From: Gemmatimonadota bacterium
Lineage (GTDB): Bacteria > GCA-2686955
Length of the DNA: 16,937 nt
Assembly: GCA_002686955.1 (NCBI GenBank)
Contig: NYZA01000050.1
Location: forward strand, 1 to 16,937
Direction: 5' to 3'
A model generated the notes under the pieces. The model did no database searches, had not been told where the DNA came from, and saw nothing but the letters and a program-made list of their open reading frames with translations. Of the stretch, positions 1 to 7,147 are shown piece by piece (position 1 is the first letter of the stretch; each line of letters begins with the position of its first letter). Made by a program: the position numbers and the translations under genes.

Positions 1-359
1 CGAGGCAGCATCGCCTCGTAGACAGCCGTGATCTGGTGCGGGAGCGGGTCCACAAGCGACGTGTGGACCGCGAGAACAGGATCGAAGAGGTGCGCCAGGC
101 GGATGCGGTGCGCCTCGGACACAAGGCGGAAGAGGTCGCCGTCACCGTCGAAGCTCCACGGTCGGCCTTCCTCGACAAGCTCCAGACGGGCCTCGTCGTG
201 ACGGTAGAGGATCTCGTTCGCGACCTTCCCTGTCGGTGACTTGTAGGTCAGCTCGACCGCCTCGGACCCGAACCAGTGGACGTTCACGACCGTGACCATG
301 CAGTCCGGCATGACGCCGCGAACGGCGGCGTTGGGTTGGAGTTGTTCTAGGGTGGTCAT
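1..359 (-). CDS. SNF2-type helicase, N-terminal 119 residues (cut by window edge)
   Basis: The reading frame opens at an ATG (357-359 on the reverse strand; protein starts MTTLEQLQPNAAVRG) and runs off position 1 without a stop. The visible part matches, from memory, the N-terminus of a large (about 1000-residue) bacterial SNF2/SF2 helicase-related family: a beta-rich segment around VNVHWFGSEAVELTYK (residues 26-40), then RPWSFDGDGDLFRLV (66-80), and at residues 105-118 PLPHQITAVYEAML, the Q-motif-like stretch that precedes Walker A. Walker A, DEAH and motif VI would lie outside the window, so activity cannot be judged. It begins 19 bases after the stop of the small CxxC protein, as third gene of a minus-strand operon. 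In other genomes such helicases often sit in phage-defence or restriction islands beside DNA methylases. That context is general knowledge and is not shown here. The Shine-Dalgarno sequence is weak. Confidence 0.8.
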   Translation of the reverse strand, partial: MTTLEQLQPNAAVRGVMPDCMVTVVNVHWFGSEAVELTYKSPTGKVANEILYRHDEARLELVEEGRPWSFDGDGDLFRLVSEAHRIRLAHLFDPVLAVHTSLVDPLPHQITAVYEAMLP

Positions 360-378
360 GTGTGCGTCCCGAGTCCCA

Positions 379-618
379 TCAGAGCGCCTCCAACTTCTCG
401 AGGTCGTGTCTGGTCTGCTTGAGCACGCCGGCGAAGCACTCAGCGCAGAAGCGCCGCGTCGATGAGTGCGGCTTCTTGGGCTGCGGGACGTCGTAGCTGT
501 CCTCGCCCTTGGCGATGCCTTCACCACAGCGGCTGCACGGCGTCTCGCGCCCGCAGGTCTTCTTGCTGGGCCGCCCGAGGGACGAGCCGATCAGCGACGG
601 CGTCTTCCCCTTAGGCAT
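379..618 (-). CDS. Small CxxC...CxxC putative zinc-binding protein (79 aa)
   Basis: This small basic protein has cysteines at residues 22, 28, 31, 58 and 61. The pairs C28-x2-C31 and C58-x2-C61, separated by 26 residues, look like a treble-clef or zinc-ribbon metal site. The second pair sits in RRFCAECFAG, similar in feel to LIM, PARP or HNH-type zinc knuckles. The N-terminus is Lys/Arg-rich and fits nucleic-acid binding; the C-terminus (about 64-79) should be helical. Its ATG overlaps the end of the upstream helicase by 8 bases, and GAGGG (625-629, reverse strand) lies 6 bases before the start, so it should be translationally coupled to that helicase. I do not recognise the family. A DNA-binding accessory subunit or small regulator for the flanking helicases is an inference from position only. 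Confidence 0.72.
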   Translation of the reverse strand: MPKGKTPSLIGSSLGRPSKKTCGRETPCSRCGEGIAKGEDSYDVPQPKKPHSSTRRFCAECFAGVLKQTRHDLEKLEAL

Positions 619-2635
619 TCTGGGCCCTCTTCAGTTGGCGGACGAGGTTGTTGAGGATGCCGGGGAGTTCGTCCGTCGCCGCGACGAACTCCTCGAAGGA
701 CCACTCCGGCCGCTTGCGGCCGTCACCGACCTTCTTGGCGATCGCCTGGTTCACCATCATGTAGGCGGCGATGGTGTTGTTGATGGCGCCGATCTCGGGC
801 TTGAGCCTGCGCGGGATCTCGAGACCCTCGGACTTCAGGCCGACACGGTTGAGCAGGACCTTCGCGGTGCGCCGCGCTTCCTCGTCGAGGCGCCTCTTCG
901 CCTCCTTCCACTGCTTCGCCGGGATCTTGCTGAACGGCTGCGCCGCGGGCGCCACGGCCGGCCCGAGCGCATCGGATCGGCTCTTCTTGACGACTTGTTG
1001 GGCCAGGCGGGGATCGAGTCCCAAGGCCTCGAGCTTCTTCTCGAGGTCGTGCTGGATGTCGGCGTCTTCGGCGGTCGCGAAGTCCTCCTCGAAGAGCTGC
1101 TCGACGATCTCGCTCCGGACGACCATGTCCTCGTGCAGCTTCATCCGGGCGCTGCCGTCGAGGACATCCTTCGGCGGGTCGGGCTCCTTGCCGCCGGTGA
1201 CCTCCTCCCAGAACTTCTGGTCGTCGTTCTCGAAGAGCTTGAAGCGCTTCAGGAGCTCGTCGAGATTCATCCCGACGTGGGTCACGATGTGGCCGTAGTT
1301 GTCGGGGTGCGCCGGGTCGTTCTGGACCACGACGCGCAGGATGCGGCCGACGAACTGGATGTAGGGCGCGAGCGAGCGGAAGGGGCGGAAGATCGCCGCG
1401 ACGCTCAGCTTCGGGTGGTCAAACCCCTCCCCCAGCATCTGCACCTGGACGATGCAGTCGAGGACGCCGCTGTAGAGGTCGCGCATGACCTCCTCGTTCG
1501 CCTTCTCGTCGGCCTCCTTGTCCGGGCTGCTGTGGACTATGGCGGTCTCGTAGCCGCGCTCTTGGTAGAGCGAGCGGATCTGGCGAGCGTGGTTGATCGA
1601 GCAAGCGACGGCGATAAGCTGGTGCTTGGTCCCGGTCTGGCGGAGCTGCTCGAGCTTCTCGAGGCTGTTGTCGACGATCGAGACGTTGCACGGCTCTGAG
1701 AGGGCGACGCCGCGGCTGAACCACTCCTCCTCCTTCATCTCGAGGACCTCCTCGATGGTGAAAGCGTGCTCCTCGTCTTCCAGCGTGAAGGTCAGCTTGC
1801 TCGGGGCCAGGTAGCTGGCTTTCAGCTTCTTGACGTAACCCTTGATGCAGGCGCTCTTGAATGGGTACCGGAACACGAGCGTGCCCTCGAGCTCCTGCCG
1901 GTCGCTGCGAAACGGAGTCGCGGTTAGGTTCGCAACCTTGGCGTTCGGGAACCTCGCGAAGACCCTCTGCCAGCTCGCCGCCGCACCGTGGTGCGCCTCG
2001 TCGACGATGATGAGGTCGAAGAAGTCCTCGGCGAACTTCGTCAGCCACTTCTCCGCGTTCGTGCCGAACTGCTGGATGTTGGTCAGGACGATATGCGACT
2101 TCTCGCACACGGAGAGGTTGCCGGTGTCGAGCGTGCAGACGTAGGGCCCGCTCGTCATGTCCCGGGGTTCCAACACGCCGCGCTGCCGCCAGAAGCACTT
2201 CTGCTTATTGGTGATGTCGAAGGCCTTGTAGAGTTCGTCCTTGATCGTGAGGTTCGGCGCGATAACGAGGACGCGGCCTTCGGCGATCCCGAACGGGAGG
2301 ATGGCGGCCACTCCGGACTTGCCGCAGCCGACCGGGAGCTGGATCAGCGCCTTCTGACCGCCGCGCTGGAAGTACGCCGCGGCCTGAAGGTAGGCGTCGC
2401 GCTGGGGCTCTCGGAGGTTCGGGTTGGCCTCGATCTTGGCCGGCGTGTCCTGGAAGAAGTCCTCGAGCTGCAGGCAGGCCTGCATCCAGGCGCCGAGTTC
2501 CTCGCGATCGTACATCCACTTTTTGCCGACGCGCTTCGCGGGAAGGCGGCCCTCCCGCGTGAGCCCGTAGAGCTTCGTCTTGCCCATGCCGAGGTACTCG
2601 GCCGCCTCGTCTGTGCCGATCCATGAGTCAGCCAT
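611..2635 (-). CDS. Excisionase-type HTH fused to SF2 DEAD/DEAH-box helicase
   Basis: The protein has 674 residues. Residues 5-52 are a MerR/excisionase helix-turn-helix (TDEAAEYLGMGKTKLY followed by the GRLPAKRVGKKW wing). The SF2 helicase core follows: motif I QLPVGCGKSG (99-108), motif II VDEAHHG (211-217), motif III LTATPFR (237-243), a HELICc domain with GEGFDHP (402-408), and motif VI QFVGRILR (427-434). The closest known layout is that of type III restriction Res subunits and stand-alone SF2 translocases, but I see no nuclease motif in the helical, charged C-terminus (about 480-674). I chose the ATG at 2635 because the excisionase domain begins right there, and because the open frame further upstream translates to unprotein-like sequence. 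No Shine-Dalgarno is present, but a -10-like TATCGT ends 6 bases before the ATG, fitting a leaderless transcript. It is the first clear gene of the minus-strand operon. Function is inferred to be DNA-sequence-guided translocation or unwinding, possibly in defence. Confidence 0.88.
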   Translation of the reverse strand: MADSWIGTDEAAEYLGMGKTKLYGLTREGRLPAKRVGKKWMYDREELGAWMQACLQLEDFFQDTPAKIEANPNLREPQRDAYLQAAAYFQRGGQKALIQLPVGCGKSGVAAILPFGIAEGRVLVIAPNLTIKDELYKAFDITNKQKCFWRQRGVLEPRDMTSGPYVCTLDTGNLSVCEKSHIVLTNIQQFGTNAEKWLTKFAEDFFDLIIVDEAHHGAAASWQRVFARFPNAKVANLTATPFRSDRQELEGTLVFRYPFKSACIKGYVKKLKASYLAPSKLTFTLEDEEHAFTIEEVLEMKEEEWFSRGVALSEPCNVSIVDNSLEKLEQLRQTGTKHQLIAVACSINHARQIRSLYQERGYETAIVHSSPDKEADEKANEEVMRDLYSGVLDCIVQVQMLGEGFDHPKLSVAAIFRPFRSLAPYIQFVGRILRVVVQNDPAHPDNYGHIVTHVGMNLDELLKRFKLFENDDQKFWEEVTGGKEPDPPKDVLDGSARMKLHEDMVVRSEIVEQLFEEDFATAEDADIQHDLEKKLEALGLDPRLAQQVVKKSRSDALGPAVAPAAQPFSKIPAKQWKEAKRRLDEEARRTAKVLLNRVGLKSEGLEIPRRLKPEIGAINNTIAAYMMVNQAIAKKVGDGRKRPEWSFEEFVAATDELPGILNNLVRQLKRAQNA

Positions 2636-2641
2636 GCCGGA

Positions 2642-2671
2642 ACGATAGCAAATGACACCATCCGATATCAA
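2642..2671 (-). promoter_or_regulatory. Candidate leaderless promoter of the helicase operon
   Basis: Reading the reverse strand, TTGATA (2666-2671) is followed after 18 bases by TATCGT (2642-2647), preceded by TG plus one base as in an extended -10. The helicase ATG comes 6 bases after the -10, so transcription would begin at or next to the start codon. This agrees with the missing Shine-Dalgarno. It is a consensus match by eye only. Confidence 0.4.
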
Positions 2672-2868
2672 CATCTGCCCGTGGTTCTGACGTCGAGTCT
2701 GTGCGATCCGGTGCGGTAGTAGAGGGTTGGGGGGGGCGGAATAATCTCCCACTCGAGCCGAATCGGCCAACCCGCCGGCTCGCTGGTGTCGATGCGGTAG
2801 GCGTGAATGATGCCCTCGTGCGAGGGGCGATGTGTTTGCCACCCCCGCGCGCCCCACCTTGCCGGCAC
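2668..2868 (-). other. Protein-like small frame; possible small gene or 3' remnant of a lost gene
   Basis: From a GTG at 2868 to a TGA at 2668-2670 the reverse strand encodes 66 residues. The last 50 or so, from about 2830 onward, look like real protein: GIIHAYRIDTSEPAGW, then RLEWEII, then LYYRTGSHRLD. Third codon positions are mostly G or C there, and the translation has alternating hydrophobics typical of beta strands. The residues before that are low-quality and match no protein style. It ends 32 bases before the helicase start, in the same direction. It may be a small first gene of that operon, or the C-terminal end of a gene cut off at a junction near 2840. I do not recognise the family, and the eight-base C run inside it could also break or shift the frame. 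Confidence 0.25.
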
Positions 2869-2938
2869 GGTGGAACCGAAATGCGGGAGCCCCTGAACCG
2901 CCACCGACGACTCCGCCGAGCCGCGCGCGCGGCGATGA

Positions 2939-2944
2939 TAGAAT
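2939..2944 (+). promoter_or_regulatory. Candidate -10 element of the glycan operon (leaderless)
   Basis: TAGAAT matches the -10 consensus at five of six positions and ends exactly 6 bases before the ATG at 2951. There is no Shine-Dalgarno between them, so the first gene of the operon is probably read from a leaderless transcript. I could not find a convincing -35 hexamer at the usual spacing. Confidence 0.42.
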
Positions 2945-2950
2945 GCAACG

Positions 2951-4642
2951 ATGGATGCCGATCGCCGCCTGATGCTCGTGGGTCTCGATGGAGCCTCATG
3001 GCCGGTGCTGCGCCGATGGATCGACGAGGGAGCGATGCCCAACTTGGCGGGACTTGCCGACCGCGGGGCGTGTGGACCTTTGCGCACGGTCGTTCCACCG
3101 GTGACCGCGGCCGCGTGGTCGACGATCGTGACCGGGCTGAACCCGGGCCGCCATGGCATCTTCGAGTTCCTCGTGAAAGACGGCGCGTGGGATCGGGAAG
3201 TGCCGGTCTCGGCGAGGATGCGGCGGGGCGCGACGCTCTGGGACGAAGTGGGCGCCGCCGGTGGCCGCTCCATCGTCTTGAATATGCCCGTGACCTATCC
3301 GCCGGCGTCGATAGAGGGCGAGATGGTCTCGGGCTTCTTGACGCCGCCGGGGGCGGAGCGGATCTCGTGGCCGCACGGGCTCGCGGCCGAGCTCGATGCG
3401 CGTTTCGGGCCCTATCCGCTCCATATTCGCGAGGTGTACGCGGCCGGGCGGGTCGACGCGATCCTCGATGAGCTTTTTCGGGAGCTCGACCACCGCGGCC
3501 GGGTGTGCGAGTACATGAACGATAGCCGCCCATGGAACCTCTTCTGCCTGCACCTCTGGGGACCGGACCGCCTGCAGCATGAGCTGTGGCACGTTTTCGA
3601 CCCAACGCACTCGATGCACGACCCGGCCGAGGCAAAAAAGCATCTGCCACGGATTCGCGAATACTTCGCTCGGCTCGATCGACTGCTCGGGGAGCTCTTC
3701 GGTTTTCTGGGGGAGCGCGACCACGGGATGATCGTCTCCGATCACGGCTTCGGTCCGATCGAGCACTACCTCTGCATGAACCTCATTCTCTTGGCGACGG
3801 GGTTCCTCGAGCTGCGGAGCAGCGCCGCGGTGCGCCTGAAGAGGCTCGTGCTCCGCCTCGGTTTCTCGCCCCTGAATCTCTACCGGCTCGCGGCCGCTAT
3901 CGGTCTGGGGCGCCTGCGTCTCTCGAAGGGCTTTGGTCAACGTCAGGCGTTGGTGGCCCCATTGGCCCGTCTTTTCCTGAGCCTGGACGATGTCGATTGG
4001 AGCCGGACACGAGCTTATTCGCGTGGGAACTATGGTCAGATCTACGTCAACACGGCGGGGAGGGAGCATGGGGGGGTCGTTCCAGAGGGCGAAGGAAGAG
4101 ATGGCGTGCTCCGTGAGTTGGAGTGCGTGCTCCGAGAGGTTGAGGCGCCCGATGGCGGGGCTCTTTTCGGCGAGATTCTCCGGCGGGAGCAGCTCCACGA
4201 GGGGCCGTGGGCTCGTTGGTCCCCCGATCTGGTCGCCCTGCCCGCGGACATGAGGCATAAGGCGCTGGGAACCTTCGATTTCTCGATGTCGCACCTCACT
4301 CAGCGGGTCTCAGGGAACTCCGGGGATCATCGGCTCGACGGAATGCTGCTGCTGGCCGGAGATCGTGTGTGTCCAGGCCCGATCGAGGGCGCGGGAGTGG
4401 CGGACGTCTTCCCAACCGTGCTCCATCTGCTGGGGATCGGGTCGGAGGATCGGGTCGACGGGGCCGTGCTCACACGCGCGCTGCGAGAAGGCGAGGCAGC
4501 GGAGCATGAAGCGCCGTCCGGTGGGACACAGCTCCCGCGGCCGCGAAGTAGAGATGACCGAAGCAGGGCGATCCGCCCTCTTCGCCCGGATGAGGCCCGG
4601 GTGATTCGCGAGGCTCTTCGCGGCGTCGGCTACTGGAGCTGA
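2951..4642 (+). CDS. AlkP-superfamily phosphodiesterase/phosphatase-like protein
   Basis: The protein has 563 residues and belongs to the type I phosphodiesterase/nucleotide pyrophosphatase branch of the alkaline phosphatase superfamily (PF01663-like). The binuclear-metal and catalytic set is complete by eye: D13 in LMLVGLDGAS, Thr nucleophile T52 in PPVTAAAWSTIVTG, D206 and H210 in GPDRLQH, D264-H265 in IVSDHGFG, and H460 in SGDHRLDG. These enzymes hydrolyse or transfer phosphodiesters or phosphomonoesters; the substrate cannot be read from sequence. There is no signal peptide or membrane helix, so it looks cytoplasmic unless exported unusually. It ends in LRGVGYWS, echoing the LRALGYVE tail of the fused AlkP protein later in the operon. 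It is the first gene of the plus-strand operon, with a leaderless-type start, and is followed after 3 bases by the GT-C fusion gene. A role in processing a phospho-linked glycan or lipid-linked sugar is inference. Confidence 0.87.
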   Translation: MDADRRLMLVGLDGASWPVLRRWIDEGAMPNLAGLADRGACGPLRTVVPPVTAAAWSTIVTGLNPGRHGIFEFLVKDGAWDREVPVSARMRRGATLWDEVGAAGGRSIVLNMPVTYPPASIEGEMVSGFLTPPGAERISWPHGLAAELDARFGPYPLHIREVYAAGRVDAILDELFRELDHRGRVCEYMNDSRPWNLFCLHLWGPDRLQHELWHVFDPTHSMHDPAEAKKHLPRIREYFARLDRLLGELFGFLGERDHGMIVSDHGFGPIEHYLCMNLILLATGFLELRSSAAVRLKRLVLRLGFSPLNLYRLAAAIGLGRLRLSKGFGQRQALVAPLARLFLSLDDVDWSRTRAYSRGNYGQIYVNTAGREHGGVVPEGEGRDGVLRELECVLREVEAPDGGALFGEILRREQLHEGPWARWSPDLVALPADMRHKALGTFDFSMSHLTQRVSGNSGDHRLDGMLLLAGDRVCPGPIEGAGVADVFPTVLHLLGIGSEDRVDGAVLTRALREGEAAEHEAPSGGTQLPRPRSRDDRSRAIRPLRPDEARVIREALRGVGYWS

Positions 4643-4645
4643 GTC

Positions 4646-7147
4646 TTGGCCGTTACCGGACGACGCCGCAGGTTCCGACTGGTCGCGAAGGGTAGACGCA
4701 CGGGCGGGTCGCCCGTCCCCGAACGCAGAACCGGCGATCTCGCGACCGCGATCCTGATCCTCGTCGGCCTCGCGGCGCTCTTCCTTTCGTATTCGAACTA
4801 CGGCGTCAACGTTCTCGACGAGGGGTATCTGCTCGGCGCGGTCGAGCGAGTCGCGCGGGGAGAGGTGCCCTATCGGGATTTCGCGCATCAGTACGCACCT
4901 GGGCGCTTCTACCTCTTCTCGTGGCTCTTCGAGCTCGTACCCCCCTCGATCGAGGCGACGCGGGCGGTCTGGGCGCTCCTTCTCGCGTTGACCGGCACCG
5001 CGATCTATCTGACCGCGCGGCATTTCGCCGGGCGAGTCGCGGCGCTTTGGCCGGTGCTCGCATTCGCGGTGGCGCCCGGTCCCTGGCAGAAATCGTTCCT
5101 AGTTCTCGGGAGCATCGTGTTGGCGCTGGCGCTTCTGCGCTTCTGCGAGAAACCCGCTGGGAGCCGCGCCTTCCTCTTCGGGGTCCTCGCCGGGGCGGTT
5201 TTGATTCTCAGGCAAGATGTGGCTCTTTACGGAATGGTGGCCTTTGCCGTCGCGGTCGTTCGTCTTGCTCCATCCCGTTGGGCTCACGCCGGATCTTGGC
5301 TTCTGCTCGCCGGGGGAGGATTCGCGCTCGCCGTGGCGCCCGTGGCGGCGGCCTTCTTCATGAAGGGCGCGCTCGGCGACGCCGTTTGGAGCATGCTTTT
5401 CGCTGGACTGGAGGGTGTGAGAGCCAACGCCTTGCCCTTTCCTTCGCTCTTGCCTCTCATGCCGCGCTCTCTCGGCGATCTGATCGAGGTTCCTTCCCGC
5501 CTTCTTCACTACCTTCCTCCCCTTGTGCTCGGAATCGCCGCGATCTGGGGGCTCCTGATCAGGGAACGCTCTCGGTCCGCGGGGGTGCTCTCCCTCGCCG
5601 CGCTCGGGGTCCTGCTCTTTCGACTAGATCTCGATCGAAGCCACGCCATGCACCTGCTTCAGGTGCTGCCGATCCCCTGGATCTTCACCGCCGCGGCCCT
5701 GGAACGTTGGGGGGGCACCCGGGCGAAGAGCGCGACGGCGGTGGCGGTCATCGCGCTCGTAATCCTGAGCAAGATCGGGCATAGCCACTACCCCAGCAGC
5801 TTCTGGGTGAGGGCGGGGATGAGCAAGGCGCTCGAGCTCGATCGCGCCCATCTGCGCCTGGAGCCGAATCGGGCCGCGGCGCTGAGCGGTGTCGTGCGAT
5901 ACGTGAGAGAGCAGACCGAGAAGAACGAGCCTCTGCTCGCGCTGCCCGATCTTCCCCTCGTCCATTTCTTGAGCGATCGGCCAAACCCGTTGCGATACGA
6001 CCTGCTCCGGGCGGGGCGCCTACACGGCGCCGACGACGAACGAGAGACCATCCGGCGCATCGACACCGCGGCGCCGACCTGGTTCGTGTGGAATACCAAG
6101 GCGGTCGACTCGGAACTGCCGGGGCGCCGCCTGCAAGCCCACGCACCCGCCCTGTGGGGGCACCTCATGGGCCGATTCCGGCTGGTCGAGGAGTTCGGCC
6201 CCTACCGGGTCTACCGGAGAAGAGACGAGAAGCCGCCCCGTCCCGAGATCGTTCTGCTGGGCGTGGAAGGATGGACAGTCCAGTCGTCGCCGGAGCCCCC
6301 GCCGGGATTGCGCGACCGTTGCACGCAGTTCGACCTCGCCCTCTCTCCTTCGATGAACGCCGAGGAGGCTTGGCTCGCCATGAGCTCGGGAGTGACGCCG
6401 GGTCGAAGGCGGCAGGGTATTGAGGGCGGATTCAACTTGCGGTCGGTGCTGAGCTCGGCGGGGTATCGGCTGCGGGGATGGGACGAAGCGGTCGACCTGC
6501 GCGATCACGCTGCGAAGATGGCCGTTGTCGACCGGATCGTCGCCGAGGGTTTCGACGACGCTTACGGTCTGCTTGAACGGGCCTTCTCGGAACGGGAGGG
6601 CGAGAGGATCACGATCGTGGCGGGCTTGGGGAAGGAGAAGGTATTGGGACGGGAGTACGAGCGGGCCGCCGGAAAGGTGCGCGGAGTGGTTGCGGGGGCG
6701 CGTCCGACCGGAACGGTCTTCCGCTCGGATCTCACACGCGTCCCCTTCGATTCAGCGGTTCGGGTGCCGCTGTGGGTGGCATCGCCGACCGAAGGGGTGC
6801 GGCGCTCTCCGGCGCCAGTCTCGCTGCTCGATGTGGTCCCCACCTTGCTCGATCTGCTCGCGCTCGACACCGGCGAGCGGGTCGATGGCGTCTCCTTGGT
6901 GCCCATCACGCGTGGTTTCAAAGCGATTTCGAGATACCATTATGTGGAGGGGAGTTTCCGGCGGGCGGACGATCCCAGGTGGTGGGGCATCCGCGGCAGG
7001 GCCTGGAAGCTGCTTCTCGGGCCCTCCGGAGAACGCGTGCTGCTCGATCTCAGCGCCGATCCCGGCGAGACTCTCGATCTATCGGTTCGCTCTCGCGAGC
7101 GGGTTCGGCGCTTGACCGCCATCGCGATCTCGTCTGTGGAGGAATGA
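4646..7147 (+). CDS. GT-C membrane glycosyltransferase fused to an inactive AlkP-like domain
   Basis: The protein has 833 residues. Residues 32-376 carry roughly ten to twelve hydrophobic helices. The first periplasmic loop holds NVLDEGYLLGAVERVARGEVPYRDF-like sequence (55-79), typical of ArnT/PMT-type (GT39/GT83, PMT_2-like) transferases that use polyprenyl-phosphate sugars; D58-E59 is the likely catalytic acidic pair. Residues 400-525 look like the usual soluble C-terminal part of such enzymes. From about 534 to 833 a second domain follows the AlkP/sulfatase fold: EIVLLGVEGWT, then AWLAMSSGVTPGR, AVVDRIVAEG, ITIVAG, VRVPLWVASP and VSLLDVVPTLLDLLAL. Aligned by eye to the preceding gene, the metal Asp is E541, the nucleophile Thr is A572, and the DH metal pair is G660-L661, so this domain should be dead. 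The TTG start at 4646 has GGAG 7 bases upstream and lies 3 bases after the previous stop. The inactive domain probably binds a glycan or a partner. Confidence 0.82.
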   Translation: MAVTGRRRRFRLVAKGRRTGGSPVPERRTGDLATAILILVGLAALFLSYSNYGVNVLDEGYLLGAVERVARGEVPYRDFAHQYAPGRFYLFSWLFELVPPSIEATRAVWALLLALTGTAIYLTARHFAGRVAALWPVLAFAVAPGPWQKSFLVLGSIVLALALLRFCEKPAGSRAFLFGVLAGAVLILRQDVALYGMVAFAVAVVRLAPSRWAHAGSWLLLAGGGFALAVAPVAAAFFMKGALGDAVWSMLFAGLEGVRANALPFPSLLPLMPRSLGDLIEVPSRLLHYLPPLVLGIAAIWGLLIRERSRSAGVLSLAALGVLLFRLDLDRSHAMHLLQVLPIPWIFTAAALERWGGTRAKSATAVAVIALVILSKIGHSHYPSSFWVRAGMSKALELDRAHLRLEPNRAAALSGVVRYVREQTEKNEPLLALPDLPLVHFLSDRPNPLRYDLLRAGRLHGADDERETIRRIDTAAPTWFVWNTKAVDSELPGRRLQAHAPALWGHLMGRFRLVEEFGPYRVYRRRDEKPPRPEIVLLGVEGWTVQSSPEPPPGLRDRCTQFDLALSPSMNAEEAWLAMSSGVTPGRRRQGIEGGFNLRSVLSSAGYRLRGWDEAVDLRDHAAKMAVVDRIVAEGFDDAYGLLERAFSEREGERITIVAGLGKEKVLGREYERAAGKVRGVVAGARPTGTVFRSDLTRVPFDSAVRVPLWVASPTEGVRRSPAPVSLLDVVPTLLDLLALDTGERVDGVSLVPITRGFKAISRYHYVEGSFRRADDPRWWGIRGRAWKLLLGPSGERVLLDLSADPGETLDLSVRSRERVRRLTAIAISSVEE

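Larger units (their letters stand above)
2636..2950. other. Divergent intergenic region between the helicase and glycan blocks
   Basis: These 315 bases separate two operons transcribed away from each other. They contain a -10-like element next to each flanking gene and a short minus-strand protein-like frame (2668-2868). There is also a run of eight G (2729-2736). I see no tRNA, long inverted repeat or rho-independent terminator. The swap in gene type and codon style on either side suggests a junction between an acquired island and a surface-glycan locus. Confidence 0.6.

Noticed and set aside
509-1699. Long plus-strand open frame (396 codons) opposite the HTH-helicase
   Set aside because: It is rich in Leu, Val, Asp and Arg as expected for the antisense of high-GC coding DNA, and the minus strand shows complete helicase motifs over the same bases.
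1-2635. Naming the helicase block a DISARM system
   Set aside because: Only a truncated SNF2-type helicase and an SF2 helicase are present. The defining DUF1998 protein, phospholipase D protein and methylase are not in the window.
2729-2736. Run of eight G as a phase-variation switch
   Set aside because: It is a single run in an intergenic region about 60 bases from the nearer candidate promoter and is not repeated. Similar seven-base G runs occur inside genes of this GC-rich sequence, so chance is enough.
2628-3650. Minus-strand open frame of 340 codons across the intergenic region and the first AlkP gene
   Set aside because: Its translation is almost entirely Arg, Pro, Ser and Ala without any motif, and the plus strand encodes a full AlkP active site.
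2996-4294. Minus-strand open frame of 432 codons opposite the AlkP gene
   Set aside because: It is the antisense shadow of a high-GC gene, with no domain or motif of its own.
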